From Ectothiorhodospiraceae bacterium (GTDB lineage: Bacteria; Pseudomonadota; Gammaproteobacteria; HK1): a DNA stretch of 64,000 bases. Both the position numbers and the translations under genes were made by a program. Position 1 is the stretch's first letter. Each line of letters opens with the position of its first letter. The notes beneath the pieces are model-generated. The model did no database searches. It worked only from the letters and a program-made list of their open reading frames with translations, and had not been told where the DNA came from. Below, one piece after another: positions 9,016 to 16,972 of the stretch. Location of the stretch: contig JACKNM010000009.1 in assembly GCA_024234875.1 (NCBI GenBank), positions 62,001 to 126,000 of the forward strand. The letters run 5' to 3'.

Positions 9016-10542
9016 TCACCCCCGAGGGTGATAGTGGACGTGGTGGCCGCCGGCGAAGCGGTCGATGTGGTAGGGCACGCGCGCGAGGCCCGGGCAGAAG
9101 CGATTCACCACCGTCGACAGCCGCTCGAACAACGCCTTGCTCTTGCGGCCCGAGCGCTCGAGCCGGGCGCGGGCGCGCTCGACGTCGCCCGCGAGCTTCG
9201 CCAGATCCACGCCGACCGGCCGGCCGGCGTCGACCACCACCCGCCCGCCGACCAGCACCTTGTCCACCGCGCCGCCGTCCTCGGTGTGCACGAGCTGGTT
9301 GGTGGCATCGTTGAGCGGCAGCCAGTTGGGGTGGCCGAGGTCGAGGAGCACGATGTCGGCCGCGAAGCCGGGAGCGATGCGGCCGACACGATCGCCGAAG
9401 CCGAGCGCGCGGGCGCTGCCCTCGGTGGCCGCGACCAGCACCTCCTCGGTGGTCAGCCAGCGCGCGGTGTCGGGCCCCTGCACCTTGGAGCCGAACGACG
9501 CGAGTCGCATCGCCTCGTACACGTTCAGGTTGTCCGAGCAGCTCGCGCCGTCGGTGCCGATGCCGACCGCGATGCCGTGGTCGAGCATCGCGCGGACGTC
9601 GGCGATGCCGTTGCCGAGGCGCATGTTGCTGCCCGGATTGTGGGCCACCGAGCAGCCGTGGTCGGCGAGCCGGCGCATGTCGTCGTCGTCGAGCCAGACC
9701 CCGTGGCCGACGGTGAAGTCCGGCCCGAGCAGGCCGAGATCGTCGAGGTGGGCGGTCTGCGTTTTGCCGTAGCGCTGAAGCGCCGCGATCACCTGCACCT
9801 TCGACTCCTGGACGTGGCTGTGCACCCCGACGCCGAAGTCCGCCGCGAGCGCCGCGCAGCCCTTCATGAAGGCGTCGCTGCAATGGTGCGGGATGGTCGG
9901 CGCCACCGCCGGGCGCACCCGCCCGTGGTCGTGCGACCACGCGCGCAGCGCCTTGCGCATCGCTGCGAGCGTGCTGCGCGACGGCGCCGCGCGGAGCTGC
10001 TCGACCTCCTTGCGCAGTCCGGGGGTCAGGGCGTCCATCAGACCGGGAATCGACTCGAAGAAGCTGGCGTCGGCCACCATCGGCGCCACCACCGCCCGCA
10101 TCCCCGCGTCGGCGTAGGCCTGGGCGCAGGCGGCGAGCCCCTCCGGCGTCGGCACCGGAAACTCGAAGGTGAGGTCGTAGCAGGCGGTGCAGCCCTTCAT
10201 CAGCATCTCGAGGGCACCGATGTAGGTGGTGAGGTACTTGTCCTCGTCGGTGCGTCGCCCACCGACCCACGGCGCCGCGGTGAGCAGCAGCTCCAGCGTC
10301 CAGCGGTCGCCCATACCCTTGGCGAGGTTGCCGTGACCGTGGGTGTGGGCGTTGACCAGGCCGGGATGCAGCAGCCGACCGGAGGCGTCGATCACCGCGG
10401 CATCGCCGGGCGCGGCGAGGCCAGGGGGGCCGACCTCGACGATGGTCTCGCCCCGGATCAACACGTCGGCCGCGGGTGCCGCGTGGGCCCGAGCGTCGAC
10501 CAGCCGACCGCCGCGCAGAACCAGGAAGGCATCGCCGCTCAT
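9016..10542 (-). CDS. Metal-dependent amidohydrolase (chlorohydrolase / MTA-SAH deaminase type)
   Basis: A 508-residue amidohydrolase-superfamily member of the COG0402 group. The metal ligands are intact: H-T-H in N-A-H-T-H-G-H-G-N (about 65-67), H-S-H-V-Q-E-S (about 241-247), G-H-G-V-W-L (about 276) and G-T-D-G-A-S-C-S-D-N (about 328). Relatives deaminate or dechlorinate purine, pyrimidine or triazine-like rings, or hydrolyse guanidino groups. The protein is about 50 residues longer than typical members, with an unusual His-rich tail at the end. The ATG overlaps the stop codon of a 35-codon upstream ORF. A class III aminotransferase gene is divergent, about 300 bp away. Confidence 0.88.
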   Translation of the reverse strand: MSGDAFLVLRGGRLVDARAHAAPAADVLIRGETIVEVGPPGLAAPGDAAVIDASGRLLHPGLVNAHTHGHGNLAKGMGDRWTLELLLTAAPWVGGRRTDEDKYLTTYIGALEMLMKGCTACYDLTFEFPVPTPEGLAACAQAYADAGMRAVVAPMVADASFFESIPGLMDALTPGLRKEVEQLRAAPSRSTLAAMRKALRAWSHDHGRVRPAVAPTIPHHCSDAFMKGCAALAADFGVGVHSHVQESKVQVIAALQRYGKTQTAHLDDLGLLGPDFTVGHGVWLDDDDMRRLADHGCSVAHNPGSNMRLGNGIADVRAMLDHGIAVGIGTDGASCSDNLNVYEAMRLASFGSKVQGPDTARWLTTEEVLVAATEGSARALGFGDRVGRIAPGFAADIVLLDLGHPNWLPLNDATNQLVHTEDGGAVDKVLVGGRVVVDAGRPVGVDLAKLAGDVERARARLERSGRKSKALFERLSTVVNRFCPGLARVPYHIDRFAGGHHVHYHPRG

Positions 10543-10646
10543 CGTCGCGACCTCACCGCCGATTGCCCGCAGGGGAGCGATCGCACCGCGCGGGCGGCAT
10601 CAGGGTTCCCGACGGTCGACTCGACCGGCACGGTGGTCGTCGGCAT
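10539..10646 (-). CDS. Possible 35-residue leader ORF coupled to the amidohydrolase gene
   Basis: A short ORF, M-P-T-T-T-V-P-V-E-S-T-V-G and so on, ending S-R-R and TGA. It has a very strong Shine-Dalgarno sequence (GGGGAGGAG, seven bases before ATG), better than that of the amidohydrolase itself. Its TGA overlaps the ATG of the amidohydrolase (ATGA), a translational-coupling arrangement. A GC hairpin (10669-10690) lies just upstream of the ribosome site. It has no family resemblance that I recognise. It could be a leader peptide, a small protein, or evidence that ribosomes load here and pass to the main gene. Confidence 0.4.
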   Translation of the reverse strand: MPTTTVPVESTVGNPDAARAVRSLPCGQSAVRSRR

Positions 10647-10668
10647 GGTAGGGCTCCTCCCCGGCAGG

Positions 10669-10690
10669 CGGCCGCCGCGGAAGGCGGCCG
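10669..10690 (-). other. GC hairpin in the 5' leader of the amidohydrolase transcript
   Basis: CGGCCGCC (10669-10676) pairs perfectly with GGCGGCCG (10683-10690) around a six-base loop. It stands a few bases upstream of the Shine-Dalgarno of the small ORF, so it could affect leader stability. It could also act as a weak terminator against the opposite strand. Confidence 0.4.
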
Positions 10691-10749
10691 AGGGGTCTTG
10701 ATACCGGAACCGGCGCCGCAGCGCCAGCGACGCGGGCAGCGGCGTTCCA

Positions 10750-10778
10750 TTGGCTCGCCGGCTCGGGCACCATAGGGT
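10750..10778 (+). promoter_or_regulatory. Candidate sigma-70-like promoter for the aminotransferase gene
   Basis: TTGGCT (10750-10755) and TAGGGT (10773-10778) are separated by exactly 17 bp, and the -10 lies 70 bp before the GTG start. The -35 is four of six and the -10 three of six against consensus. The remainder of the 200-bp divergent region (10647-10847) shows the leader hairpin and no other gene. Confidence 0.35.
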
Positions 10779-10847
10779 CCCTTCCGGGGGGCCCGCCGGC
10801 GCCGACTGCCGACCTCGTCGGCCCCCGAAACCGAGAGGACAACCATC

Positions 10848-12248
10848 GTGTCGAGCACCGCAGCCGCCGCCGGACACAACGATCCCGGTGTCATCCAGGA
10901 CTACATCGACCGCGGACTACGCCATCTCTGGATCCATACCCAGCAGATCAACGACCTCCGCCGCGAGGGCGAGTACGTGGTGGTCGAGTCCGGCGAGGGC
11001 ATCTGGCTCGAGGATGCGACCGGCAAGCGGTACATCGACGCGATGTCCGGGCTGTGGGTGGTCGCGGTCGGACACGGCCGCCGTGAGCTGGTCGACGTCG
11101 CGGCGCGCCAGATGTCGCAGCTCTCCTACGCCAACCCCTTCGCCTACGCGAGCGGCCCGGCCATCGACCTGGCCACCAAGCTCGCCGAGCTGACGCCCCC
11201 CAGCCTCAATCGCACGTACTTCGTCAACACCGGCGCCGAGGCGGTCGAGACCGCGATCCGCATGGCGAAGCAGTACCAGTGGAATCGCGGCGAGCGCGGC
11301 CGGTTCAAGGTCATCTCGCGGATGGGCTCCTATCACGGCATGACGCTCGGCGCGCTCAGCGTCAACGGTGCCGCGATGATCAACCGCGCACCGTTCGAGC
11401 CGCTGCTCCCGGGCAACATCCCGGTGCCGAACACCAACGGCATCGGCGCGCTCAGCAACGACAAGACCGGGCTCGACGACGTGTTCTGGGCCGATTACGT
11501 CGAGGAGATGGTGCGCTTCCACCGCCCGGAGACGATCGCCGCCTTCATCGCCGAGCCGATCTCCACCGCCAACGGCAGCGTGGTGCCGTCGGCGCGGTAC
11601 TGGCAACGCATCCGTGAGATCTGCGACACCTACGGCATCGTGCTCATCGCCGACGAGGTGATCGACGGCTTCGGCCGCACCGGGCGCTGGTTCGCGGTCG
11701 AGCACTTCGGGATCGAGCCGGATCTGATGACGGTGGCGAAGCAGATCTCGTCCGGCTACGCACCGATCGCGGGCGTGATCGCCTCGGACAAGGTGGCCGA
11801 TGCCTTCGAGGGCGGGGCGGCGGAGGCCTTCGTCGGCGGCTCGACCTTCGGCGCCCACCCGGTGTCGTGCGCGGTGGCGCTCGCCAACCTCGGCATCATC
11901 GAGCGCGAGGGCCTGGTCGCGAACTCACGTGACACCGGCGCCTACCTCGGCGAGCAGCTCCAGGCGGTGGTGGACCGTCACCCGACGGCCGCGTTCACCG
12001 ACGGCGTCGGCCTGATGCGGCAGATCACGCTGATGCGCGACCCCGAGAAGCGCGAGCGCTTCGCGCCGGCGGACGATCTCGCCCACCGCATGCCGCGGCT
12101 GCTGCGCGCCCACGGCCTGCTCACTCGCGCGGTCGACGTGATCCAGGTCGCACCGCCGCTGTGCATCACGCGCGCCGAGGTCGGCGATCTCGTCGACCGC
12201 GTGGACCAGGTGATCGGCGCGTTCGAGAAGGAGATGGGGATCGCCTGA
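10848..12248 (+). CDS. Class III (omega-amino-acid type) aminotransferase
   Basis: A 466-residue PLP-dependent fold-I class III aminotransferase. Family landmarks are D-A-M-S-G-L-W-V-V-A-V-G-H-G-R near residue 64, the phosphate-site F-V-N-T-G-A-E-A-V-E-T-A near 125, the aromatic site S-Y-H-G-M-T-L-G near 163, L-I-A-D-E-V-I-D-G-F-G-R-T-G with the PLP-pyridine Asp near 268, and the Schiff-base lysine in T-V-A-K-Q-I-S-S-G-Y near 298. Such enzymes move the distal amino group of omega-amino acids, putrescine or taurine-like amines to pyruvate or 2-oxoglutarate. The start is GTG with GAGAGGA a few bases upstream. Together with the neighbouring amidohydrolase it suggests a catabolic role for amines. 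Confidence 0.92.
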   Translation: MSSTAAAAGHNDPGVIQDYIDRGLRHLWIHTQQINDLRREGEYVVVESGEGIWLEDATGKRYIDAMSGLWVVAVGHGRRELVDVAARQMSQLSYANPFAYASGPAIDLATKLAELTPPSLNRTYFVNTGAEAVETAIRMAKQYQWNRGERGRFKVISRMGSYHGMTLGALSVNGAAMINRAPFEPLLPGNIPVPNTNGIGALSNDKTGLDDVFWADYVEEMVRFHRPETIAAFIAEPISTANGSVVPSARYWQRIREICDTYGIVLIADEVIDGFGRTGRWFAVEHFGIEPDLMTVAKQISSGYAPIAGVIASDKVADAFEGGAAEAFVGGSTFGAHPVSCAVALANLGIIEREGLVANSRDTGAYLGEQLQAVVDRHPTAAFTDGVGLMRQITLMRDPEKRERFAPADDLAHRMPRLLRAHGLLTRAVDVIQVAPPLCITRAEVGDLVDRVDQVIGAFEKEMGIA

Positions 12249-12258
12249 GCCGCGGTGC

Positions 12259-12289
12259 GGGGACGGGCCCACGAGGCGCGCCCGTCCCC
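12259..12289. terminator. Bidirectional hairpin between convergent genes
   Basis: GGGGACGGGC (12259-12268) pairs with GCCCGTCCCC (12280-12289) around an 11-base loop, directly after the aminotransferase stop and before the crotonase-fold stop on the other strand. There is no T-tract, as is common in high-GC genomes. Confidence 0.55.
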
Positions 12290-12297
12290 CGCGGGCG

Positions 12298-13083
12298 TCA
12301 GCGCCCCTCGAACGTCGGGCGTTGCTTGGCGAGGAAGGCGCGGTAGCCGGTCTGGAAATCCTCGGTGTCGTAGCAGTCGTAGCCCTCGTCCCGCTCGGCA
12401 TCGGTGAGCGGAGTGGGGTCGAGCAGGCGGTAGACGAACTTCTTGTGCCAGCGCGCCGCCAGCGGGGCGCCCTCGGCCACGCGCGCCGCCATCTCGTAGG
12501 CGGTGCGCTCGACCTCGGCGTCGTCGACCACCCGATTGACCAGGCCCAGCCGCAACGCGTCGTCGGCGCCGAAGACCTCGCCGAGGAGCAGGATCTCCAA
12601 CATCGCGCTGGCACCGAATTTCGCCACCAGCGGTGCGAGCTCCTCGGGCGACTCGACCAGCCCCAACCACTTCACCGGCACGCCGAATCGGCTGGCGCGG
12701 CCGCAGACACGCAGATCGCACATCGCAGCGATACCGAGCCCGCCGCCGACACAGACGCCCTCGATCAGGGCGATGGTGGGGTGCCGGCACGCCTGAACCG
12801 CGTGCAACGCCCCACCCAGGATCCCCGCGTAGTGCCGCGCCCGCGCCTTGGTGGCACGCCAGTGCGAGAACTCACTGATGTCCGCGCCGGCACCGAACGC
12901 CTTGCCGCCGGCCCCGCGGAGCACCACGCAGCGGACGTCGCTCGCGGCATCCAGCGCGTTCATCGCCTCCTCGATGGCGAGCGAGATCTCGACGCTCAGT
13001 GCATTGCGTTTCTCCGGCGCGTTGATGGTCAACGTCGCCACCGCGCCATCGCGGGTCACGAGGACCTTGTCGGACTGACTCAC
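12298..13083 (-). CDS. Enoyl-CoA hydratase/isomerase (crotonase) family protein with altered active site
   Basis: A 261-residue crotonase-fold protein. The oxyanion-hole segment G-K-A-F-G-A-G-A-D-I-S-E-F lies at residues 60-72 and the second one, V-G-G-G-L-G-I-A-A-M-C-D, at 112-123. By my alignment to classical enoyl-CoA hydratase, the two catalytic glutamates are replaced: Gly117 where C-E-L-A normally stands, and Val137 in P-V-K-W-L-G where P-E-I-x-L-G normally stands. Water addition to an enoyl-CoA is therefore unlikely. The fold also supports hydrolases, isomerases, decarboxylases and dehalogenases. The GTG at 13083 is chosen because GAGGAG precedes it; a longer frame would add 37 residues of Arg-rich sequence. 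Confidence 0.85.
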   Translation of the reverse strand: MSQSDKVLVTRDGAVATLTINAPEKRNALSVEISLAIEEAMNALDAASDVRCVVLRGAGGKAFGAGADISEFSHWRATKARARHYAGILGGALHAVQACRHPTIALIEGVCVGGGLGIAAMCDLRVCGRASRFGVPVKWLGLVESPEELAPLVAKFGASAMLEILLLGEVFGADDALRLGLVNRVVDDAEVERTAYEMAARVAEGAPLAARWHKKFVYRLLDPTPLTDAERDEGYDCYDTEDFQTGYRAFLAKQRPTFEGR

Positions 13084-13143
13084 TGGGTTTGACTCCTCGG
13101 GCTTGGAGCCGCCACGTCGCGCGATGCGCGGCGGCGTCGCCGT

Positions 13144-13220
13144 GCTCGCTCGCACGAGCGAGCGGGTTCTCGATACGGATGGCATGCACGGCATGCCCCC
13201 GCGGTGTGCGCATCACCGCG
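13144..13220. repeat. Three consecutive inverted repeats in an intergenic region
   Basis: Three adjacent hairpins fill the region between the crotonase-fold gene and the small lipoprotein gene. GCTCGCTC/GAGCGAGC lies at 13144-13163 with a four-base loop, GGCATGC/GCATGCC at 13181-13197 with a three-base loop, and CGCGGTG/CACCGCG at 13200-13220 with a seven-base loop. The last two could terminate the lipoprotein transcript. The first lies 60 bp upstream of the crotonase start and could be an operator or part of its 5' leader. Confidence 0.5.
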
Positions 13221-13255
13221 CGACGACCCCGTGTCGCGTCCCCGGCCGGCCTCCG

Positions 13256-13504
13256 TCACCGCCCACGGACCAGCACCGCCCCCGGCGGCACCTGACCGGA
13301 CAGCACCGCGCAGTCACCCACCGGTGGCTGGCGCGCGGGAGCGCGGTCGGGGTACCAGACGCGGCAACGACCCGCCGGCGGCTGGTAGGCCGCCGGCACC
13401 TCGCCGGCGCCTCCGGCACCGGGCTCACGGTCGGACAGGATGACCGCGGTGCATCCGGTCGTCACCAGCGGAATCGACAGGAGCAGGAGTCGTGCGCATC
13501 GCAT
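13256..13504 (-). CDS. Small outer-membrane-type lipoprotein, unknown function
   Basis: An 82-residue protein with a lipoprotein signal peptide (R-C-A-R-L-L-L-L-S-I-P-L-V then the lipobox V-T-T-G-C, Cys at 18). The mature part is Pro/Gly-rich and carries C-R-V-W-Y-P-D-R-A-P-A-R-Q-P-P and G-D-C, a pair of cysteines flanking an aromatic-proline motif that I have seen in small proteobacterial lipoproteins of unknown role. An alternative GTG lies three codons upstream. I chose the ATG because GAGG stands at a suitable distance before it. Confidence 0.7.
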   Translation of the reverse strand: MRCARLLLLSIPLVTTGCTAVILSDREPGAGGAGEVPAAYQPPAGRCRVWYPDRAPARQPPVGDCAVLSGQVPPGAVLVRGR

Positions 13505-13843
13505 CGGTGTCACCTCGAAGGAGAGCAGCGTGTCCGACCCGGCGGACCGATGCGGACGACCGGCGATGCTATCGTGCCGTCGGCCGCGAATGCACGCGGG
13601 TCACTGTACGCGGCCGCCGCTGTCGGCGCCCGTCGGGACCCGGGTGGGCGGTGGATTGCGAATGATCCGGGGTAGAGTCCGGTCGTCGCCCGGCGCAGTC
13701 GATTCGTTGACTTGGGCCGGGGTGCCGCATACCGTTTCCGGCCCAGGGGAGACGACCATGCCCCACGGTAGACGCGGCTTCGCCGACGCACCCAATCGGT
13801 GCACACCGTGGCGAGAGCTTCATCCGACGGAGGAGATTGAACA
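13505..13843. other. Gene-free divergent region upstream of the first TAXI transporter
   Basis: These 339 bases separate the lipoprotein gene (minus) from the TAXI binding protein (plus). I see no convincing coding frame. They hold a candidate plus-strand promoter at 13707-13735 and the Shine-Dalgarno GGAGGA (13829-13834) before the TAXI ATG. Confidence 0.5.
13707..13735 (+). promoter_or_regulatory. Candidate promoter for the first TAXI-TRAP operon
   Basis: TTGACT (13707-13712, five of six to the -35 consensus) is followed after exactly 17 bp by TACCGT (13730-13735), about 110 bp before the binding-protein ATG. The -10 is weak. Confidence 0.4.
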
Positions 13844-14863
13844 ATGACGAAGAAGATTCTGGCCGCGCTCGCGGCCAGCGTGCTGATTGCCGGCTCCACG
13901 ATCGCCCAGGCGCAGACCGAGATTCGGTGGGGCACCTCGCGCGTGGGGTCCTCCGGCCACCGTGCGCTGGTGAACCTGGCCGAGGTGCTCAAGCGCGAGA
14001 TGCCCAACTATCAGTTCACCGTGCAGCCCACGCCCGGCGCGATCGTGTCGGTGAAGGGCTACGCGACCGGCCAGATGGAGGGCTACTACGGCTCGGACGT
14101 CGCGTTCTACGAGCTCGCCAACGGCATCAAGCGCTTCAAGGGCTTCAAGGAGAACATGCAGCGCGAGCCGGTGCAGTCGATGTGGAACTTCACGGTCGAG
14201 GTCGGCCTCGCGATTCACGCCCGTGACCGCGAGAAGATCAAGAGCTGGAGCGACCTCAAGGGGATGCGGCTGTTCACCGGCCCGCGGCCGTGGGACACCC
14301 GCGCGCAGATGGAGCGCGCGCTGGAGGCGCTCGGGATCGACTTCGAGTACATCGAGGTCGACATCGGCACCGCTGGCTCGCTGCTCGACGCCGGTCGGTT
14401 CGCCGGCATGACCGTCTATGCCAACGCCGAGAGCGCGACCGCGCCGTGGATCACCGAGGCCGGCCTGGCGGTCGACTGGGCCGCGCTCAATCCGAGTGAC
14501 GACGAGAAGGCGAAGCTCGAGGCGGCCGGCTTCCGGATGGTCAACGTGAAGAACTCGGTGTTCAAGGAGAACATCCACGCCGACCACATCGTGCTGCTGC
14601 CCTTCTACTACGGCTTCCACGTCGGCCTCGAGGTGCCGGAGGAGGACGTGTACAAGATGCTGGTCGCGGTGGAGAAGAATGCCGACGCCCTGGCGCAGGC
14701 CGACAAGGGGTTCACCCAGATCAAGAACGACATGGTCGGCATGCAGCGCCGAGGCATCGAGTCGGCGGTGAACCTGGTGCGGATTCACCCGGGACTCGCG
14801 CGCTACATGCGTGAGCGCAATGCCTGGAACAGTGCCTGGGACGCCCGGGTCGCCACCAAGTAG
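13844..14863 (+). CDS. TAXI-family TRAP transporter solute-binding protein (system 1)
   Basis: A 339-residue periplasmic binding protein. It has a classic signal peptide (K-K-I-L-A-A-L-A-A-S-V-L-I-A-G-S-T with cleavage after A-Q-A near residue 23) and the TAXI-type opening I-R-W-G-T-S-R-V-G-S-S-G-H-R-A. W-S-D-L-K-G-M-R-L-F-T-G near 133-145 and the G-T-A-G-S-L-L-D-A-G loop near 170 resemble TAXI proteins. These deliver organic anions to a fused TRAP permease using an ion gradient. The strong ribosome site is GGAGGA. The fused permease gene follows after 140 bp that contain a 12-bp perfect hairpin. Confidence 0.88.
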   Translation: MTKKILAALAASVLIAGSTIAQAQTEIRWGTSRVGSSGHRALVNLAEVLKREMPNYQFTVQPTPGAIVSVKGYATGQMEGYYGSDVAFYELANGIKRFKGFKENMQREPVQSMWNFTVEVGLAIHARDREKIKSWSDLKGMRLFTGPRPWDTRAQMERALEALGIDFEYIEVDIGTAGSLLDAGRFAGMTVYANAESATAPWITEAGLAVDWAALNPSDDEKAKLEAAGFRMVNVKNSVFKENIHADHIVLLPFYYGFHVGLEVPEEDVYKMLVAVEKNADALAQADKGFTQIKNDMVGMQRRGIESAVNLVRIHPGLARYMRERNAWNSAWDARVATK

Positions 14864-14951
14864 GCACCTGCCCGCTCGCGCCGGTCGCCACGCGTGCGGC
14901 GTGACGCGCCTGCCCACGGCAAGGCGTCGGTGAGCATCCCACGAGCCCTCG

Positions 14952-14982
14952 GCGGGGCGGATGTGTCAGGCATCCGCCCCGC
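14952..14982 (+). other. 12-bp perfect hairpin between binding protein and permease genes
   Basis: GCGGGGCGGATG (14952-14963) pairs fully with CATCCGCCCCGC (14971-14982) around a seven-base loop and is followed by CACCTTTCT. It sits between the TAXI binding protein and its permease. Such intercistronic stems usually protect the upstream message or partly terminate transcription, so that the binding protein is made in excess. Confidence 0.75.
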
Positions 14983-15003
14983 ACCTTTCTCGGAACCCGA
15001 CCC

Positions 15004-16947
15004 ATGGACATGTCGTCTCTAGAGCGGCGCACGCGCGCGGTCGCCCACACCCTGTTCCTGCTGGTCGGGATCGTGTTCTTCGTGTGGTTGTTCAACTACT
15101 ACTGGACCGGACTCGGCGGACCGGTGCTGCTCGCATGCACCATGGTTCCCGTCACCTTCGTCCTGTTCACCCTCGACGCGTTGCGCAAGGGAGAGTTCTA
15201 CCCACGGCTCGGGCCGGTGCCGAACATCGTCATCGCCGTGGTCTACATCACGCTCAGTCTCGGCATCGCGGCGTATCTCTACGTCGAGTTCATCCCCATC
15301 GGTGAGGAGCGCGCCGGGTTCTGGAACCGCACCGATCTCACGGTGGGGGCGCTGATGGTGTTGCTGGTCATGGAGTACGCGCGCACGCGCTATCTGCCGC
15401 TATTCCTGATCAACATCGCGCTCGTCCTGTACGCGGTCTACGGCAGCGTGGTGCCCGGGATGTTCCACCACGGCGGCCTGAGCTGGACCCGTCTGGTCGG
15501 TGCCATGAGTGTCGAGATGTCGACCGGCGTCTTCTCCGGCCTGCCCCAGCTCGCGCTCACCCTCATCGGCTCGTTCGTGCTGGTGCTGAGCGCGCTCAGG
15601 GCGTTCGGTTGCGTCGATTCGATTCTGAAGGGCGCGAACCAGATCGCGGTTCGCTCGCCGAACGCCCTGCCACAGGCCGCGGTGGTGGGATCGCTCGGGG
15701 TCGCGGCGGTGAGCGGCAGCGGCGCCGCCAATGCGGTGACCACCGGCTCGGCCACCATCCCGGCGATGATCAACGCCGGGATGCCACGCGCGACGGCGGC
15801 GGCCATCGAGTCCGCCGCCTCGCTCGGCGGGCAGCTGATGCCGCCGATCATGGGCATCTCGGCGTTCCTCATGGCCGAGTTCCTCGGCCGCAGCTACTTC
15901 GACGTGGTGGCCCGCGGCTACGTGCCCGCGCTCATCTACTTCGCCGCCATCGCCCTCTCGGTCTATCTGATGTCGATCCAGTACCGCATCCGCCCGGACC
16001 GCGTGCTGGAGGAGCGGATGGAGCGCGGCGACTGGATCAATCTCGCGGCCTTCGTGCTGGTCATCGTGGGGCTCGTCATCTGCATGGCGTACCTGCGGCT
16101 ACCGGCGATGTTCGCCGCGCTCTACGTGTTCCTCGCGGTGCTCACCGTGCTGGCGCTGCGCATGGCGCTCGATGCGTTGCGCGCCGGTGAGTCCGCGATC
16201 CGTCGCATCGCCAGCGCACTGGTTCGATTCCTCGACATCTTCACCGCGATGACCGCCGAGCTCACCCTGCTCCTCGCCACCCTCGCGATCCTCACCGGCG
16301 CCCTGGTGGTCACCGGCATCCCGACCAAGATCGGGTTCATCCTGCTCGACGCGGCGGGCGTGAACCTGTGGGTGATGGGCGTGGTCGCCTTCCTGTTCGG
16401 CGCCCTGCTCGGCATGGGCCTGCCGCCAGCACCGACCTACATCCTCACCGCGCTGGTCATCGCGCCGCCGATGATCAAGGCGGGAATGGACCCGTGGGCG
16501 GTGCACTTCTTCGCGTTCTTCATCGGCGTCTGGGGCGAGCTCACGCCACCGACGTCGGTGGTCGCCGCGGTCACGGCGAAGATTGCCGAGGCATCGTTCA
16601 TGCGCACGCTGATGCATGCGTTGAAGATCTGCTCGTCGCTGTTCGTGCTGATGATCGCGATGTTCTCGCATCCGGAGCTGGTGCAGGAGCCCGGGGCGGC
16701 CCAGCTCGGAGCGATGGTGGTGGTGCTGGTGGCGACTGCCGGGCTCACCTTCGCGTTGCAGGCGACGTTCCTGGATGCCCGCGGCTCGGACCTGCTGGTG
16801 CGTCTCGCACTGGCGGCGGTGGCGCTGGTGGTTCTGTGCTACCCCGACCGGGTGGTGGCCTACGCGGCGTGCCTGCCGGTCGTCGCCGCGGTGGCCTGGT
16901 GGGTCGTGCACCGCCGTCCGCGGTTGCAGGAGCCGGCCCCGGCATAG
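15004..16947 (+). CDS. TRAP transporter fused permease (4TM-12TM, system 1)
   Basis: A 647-residue membrane protein with about 18 hydrophobic segments. The first 170 residues correspond to the small DctQ-like subunit and the rest to the large DctM-like subunit, the fusion usual for TAXI systems. Family marks are V-S-G-S-G-A-A-N-A-V-T-T-G-S-A-T-I-P near residue 235, S-A-A-S-L-G-G-Q-L-M-P-P-I-M-G near 270, and G-M-G-L-P-P-A-P-T-Y-I near 470. It acts in the inner membrane with the upstream binding protein. The ATG has only a weak ribosome site; another in-frame ATG lies two codons later. Confidence 0.92.
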   Translation: MDMSSLERRTRAVAHTLFLLVGIVFFVWLFNYYWTGLGGPVLLACTMVPVTFVLFTLDALRKGEFYPRLGPVPNIVIAVVYITLSLGIAAYLYVEFIPIGEERAGFWNRTDLTVGALMVLLVMEYARTRYLPLFLINIALVLYAVYGSVVPGMFHHGGLSWTRLVGAMSVEMSTGVFSGLPQLALTLIGSFVLVLSALRAFGCVDSILKGANQIAVRSPNALPQAAVVGSLGVAAVSGSGAANAVTTGSATIPAMINAGMPRATAAAIESAASLGGQLMPPIMGISAFLMAEFLGRSYFDVVARGYVPALIYFAAIALSVYLMSIQYRIRPDRVLEERMERGDWINLAAFVLVIVGLVICMAYLRLPAMFAALYVFLAVLTVLALRMALDALRAGESAIRRIASALVRFLDIFTAMTAELTLLLATLAILTGALVVTGIPTKIGFILLDAAGVNLWVMGVVAFLFGALLGMGLPPAPTYILTALVIAPPMIKAGMDPWAVHFFAFFIGVWGELTPPTSVVAAVTAKIAEASFMRTLMHALKICSSLFVLMIAMFSHPELVQEPGAAQLGAMVVVLVATAGLTFALQATFLDARGSDLLVRLALAAVALVVLCYPDRVVAYAACLPVVAAVAWWVVHRRPRLQEPAPA

Positions 16948-16972
16948 GCGGCCGCCGGGGCCGCGACCGTCG

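Noticed and set aside
9028..10701. Plus-strand frame of 557 codons opposite the amidohydrolase
   Set aside because: Antisense to an intact metal-ligand enzyme; composition is typical of a shadow frame.
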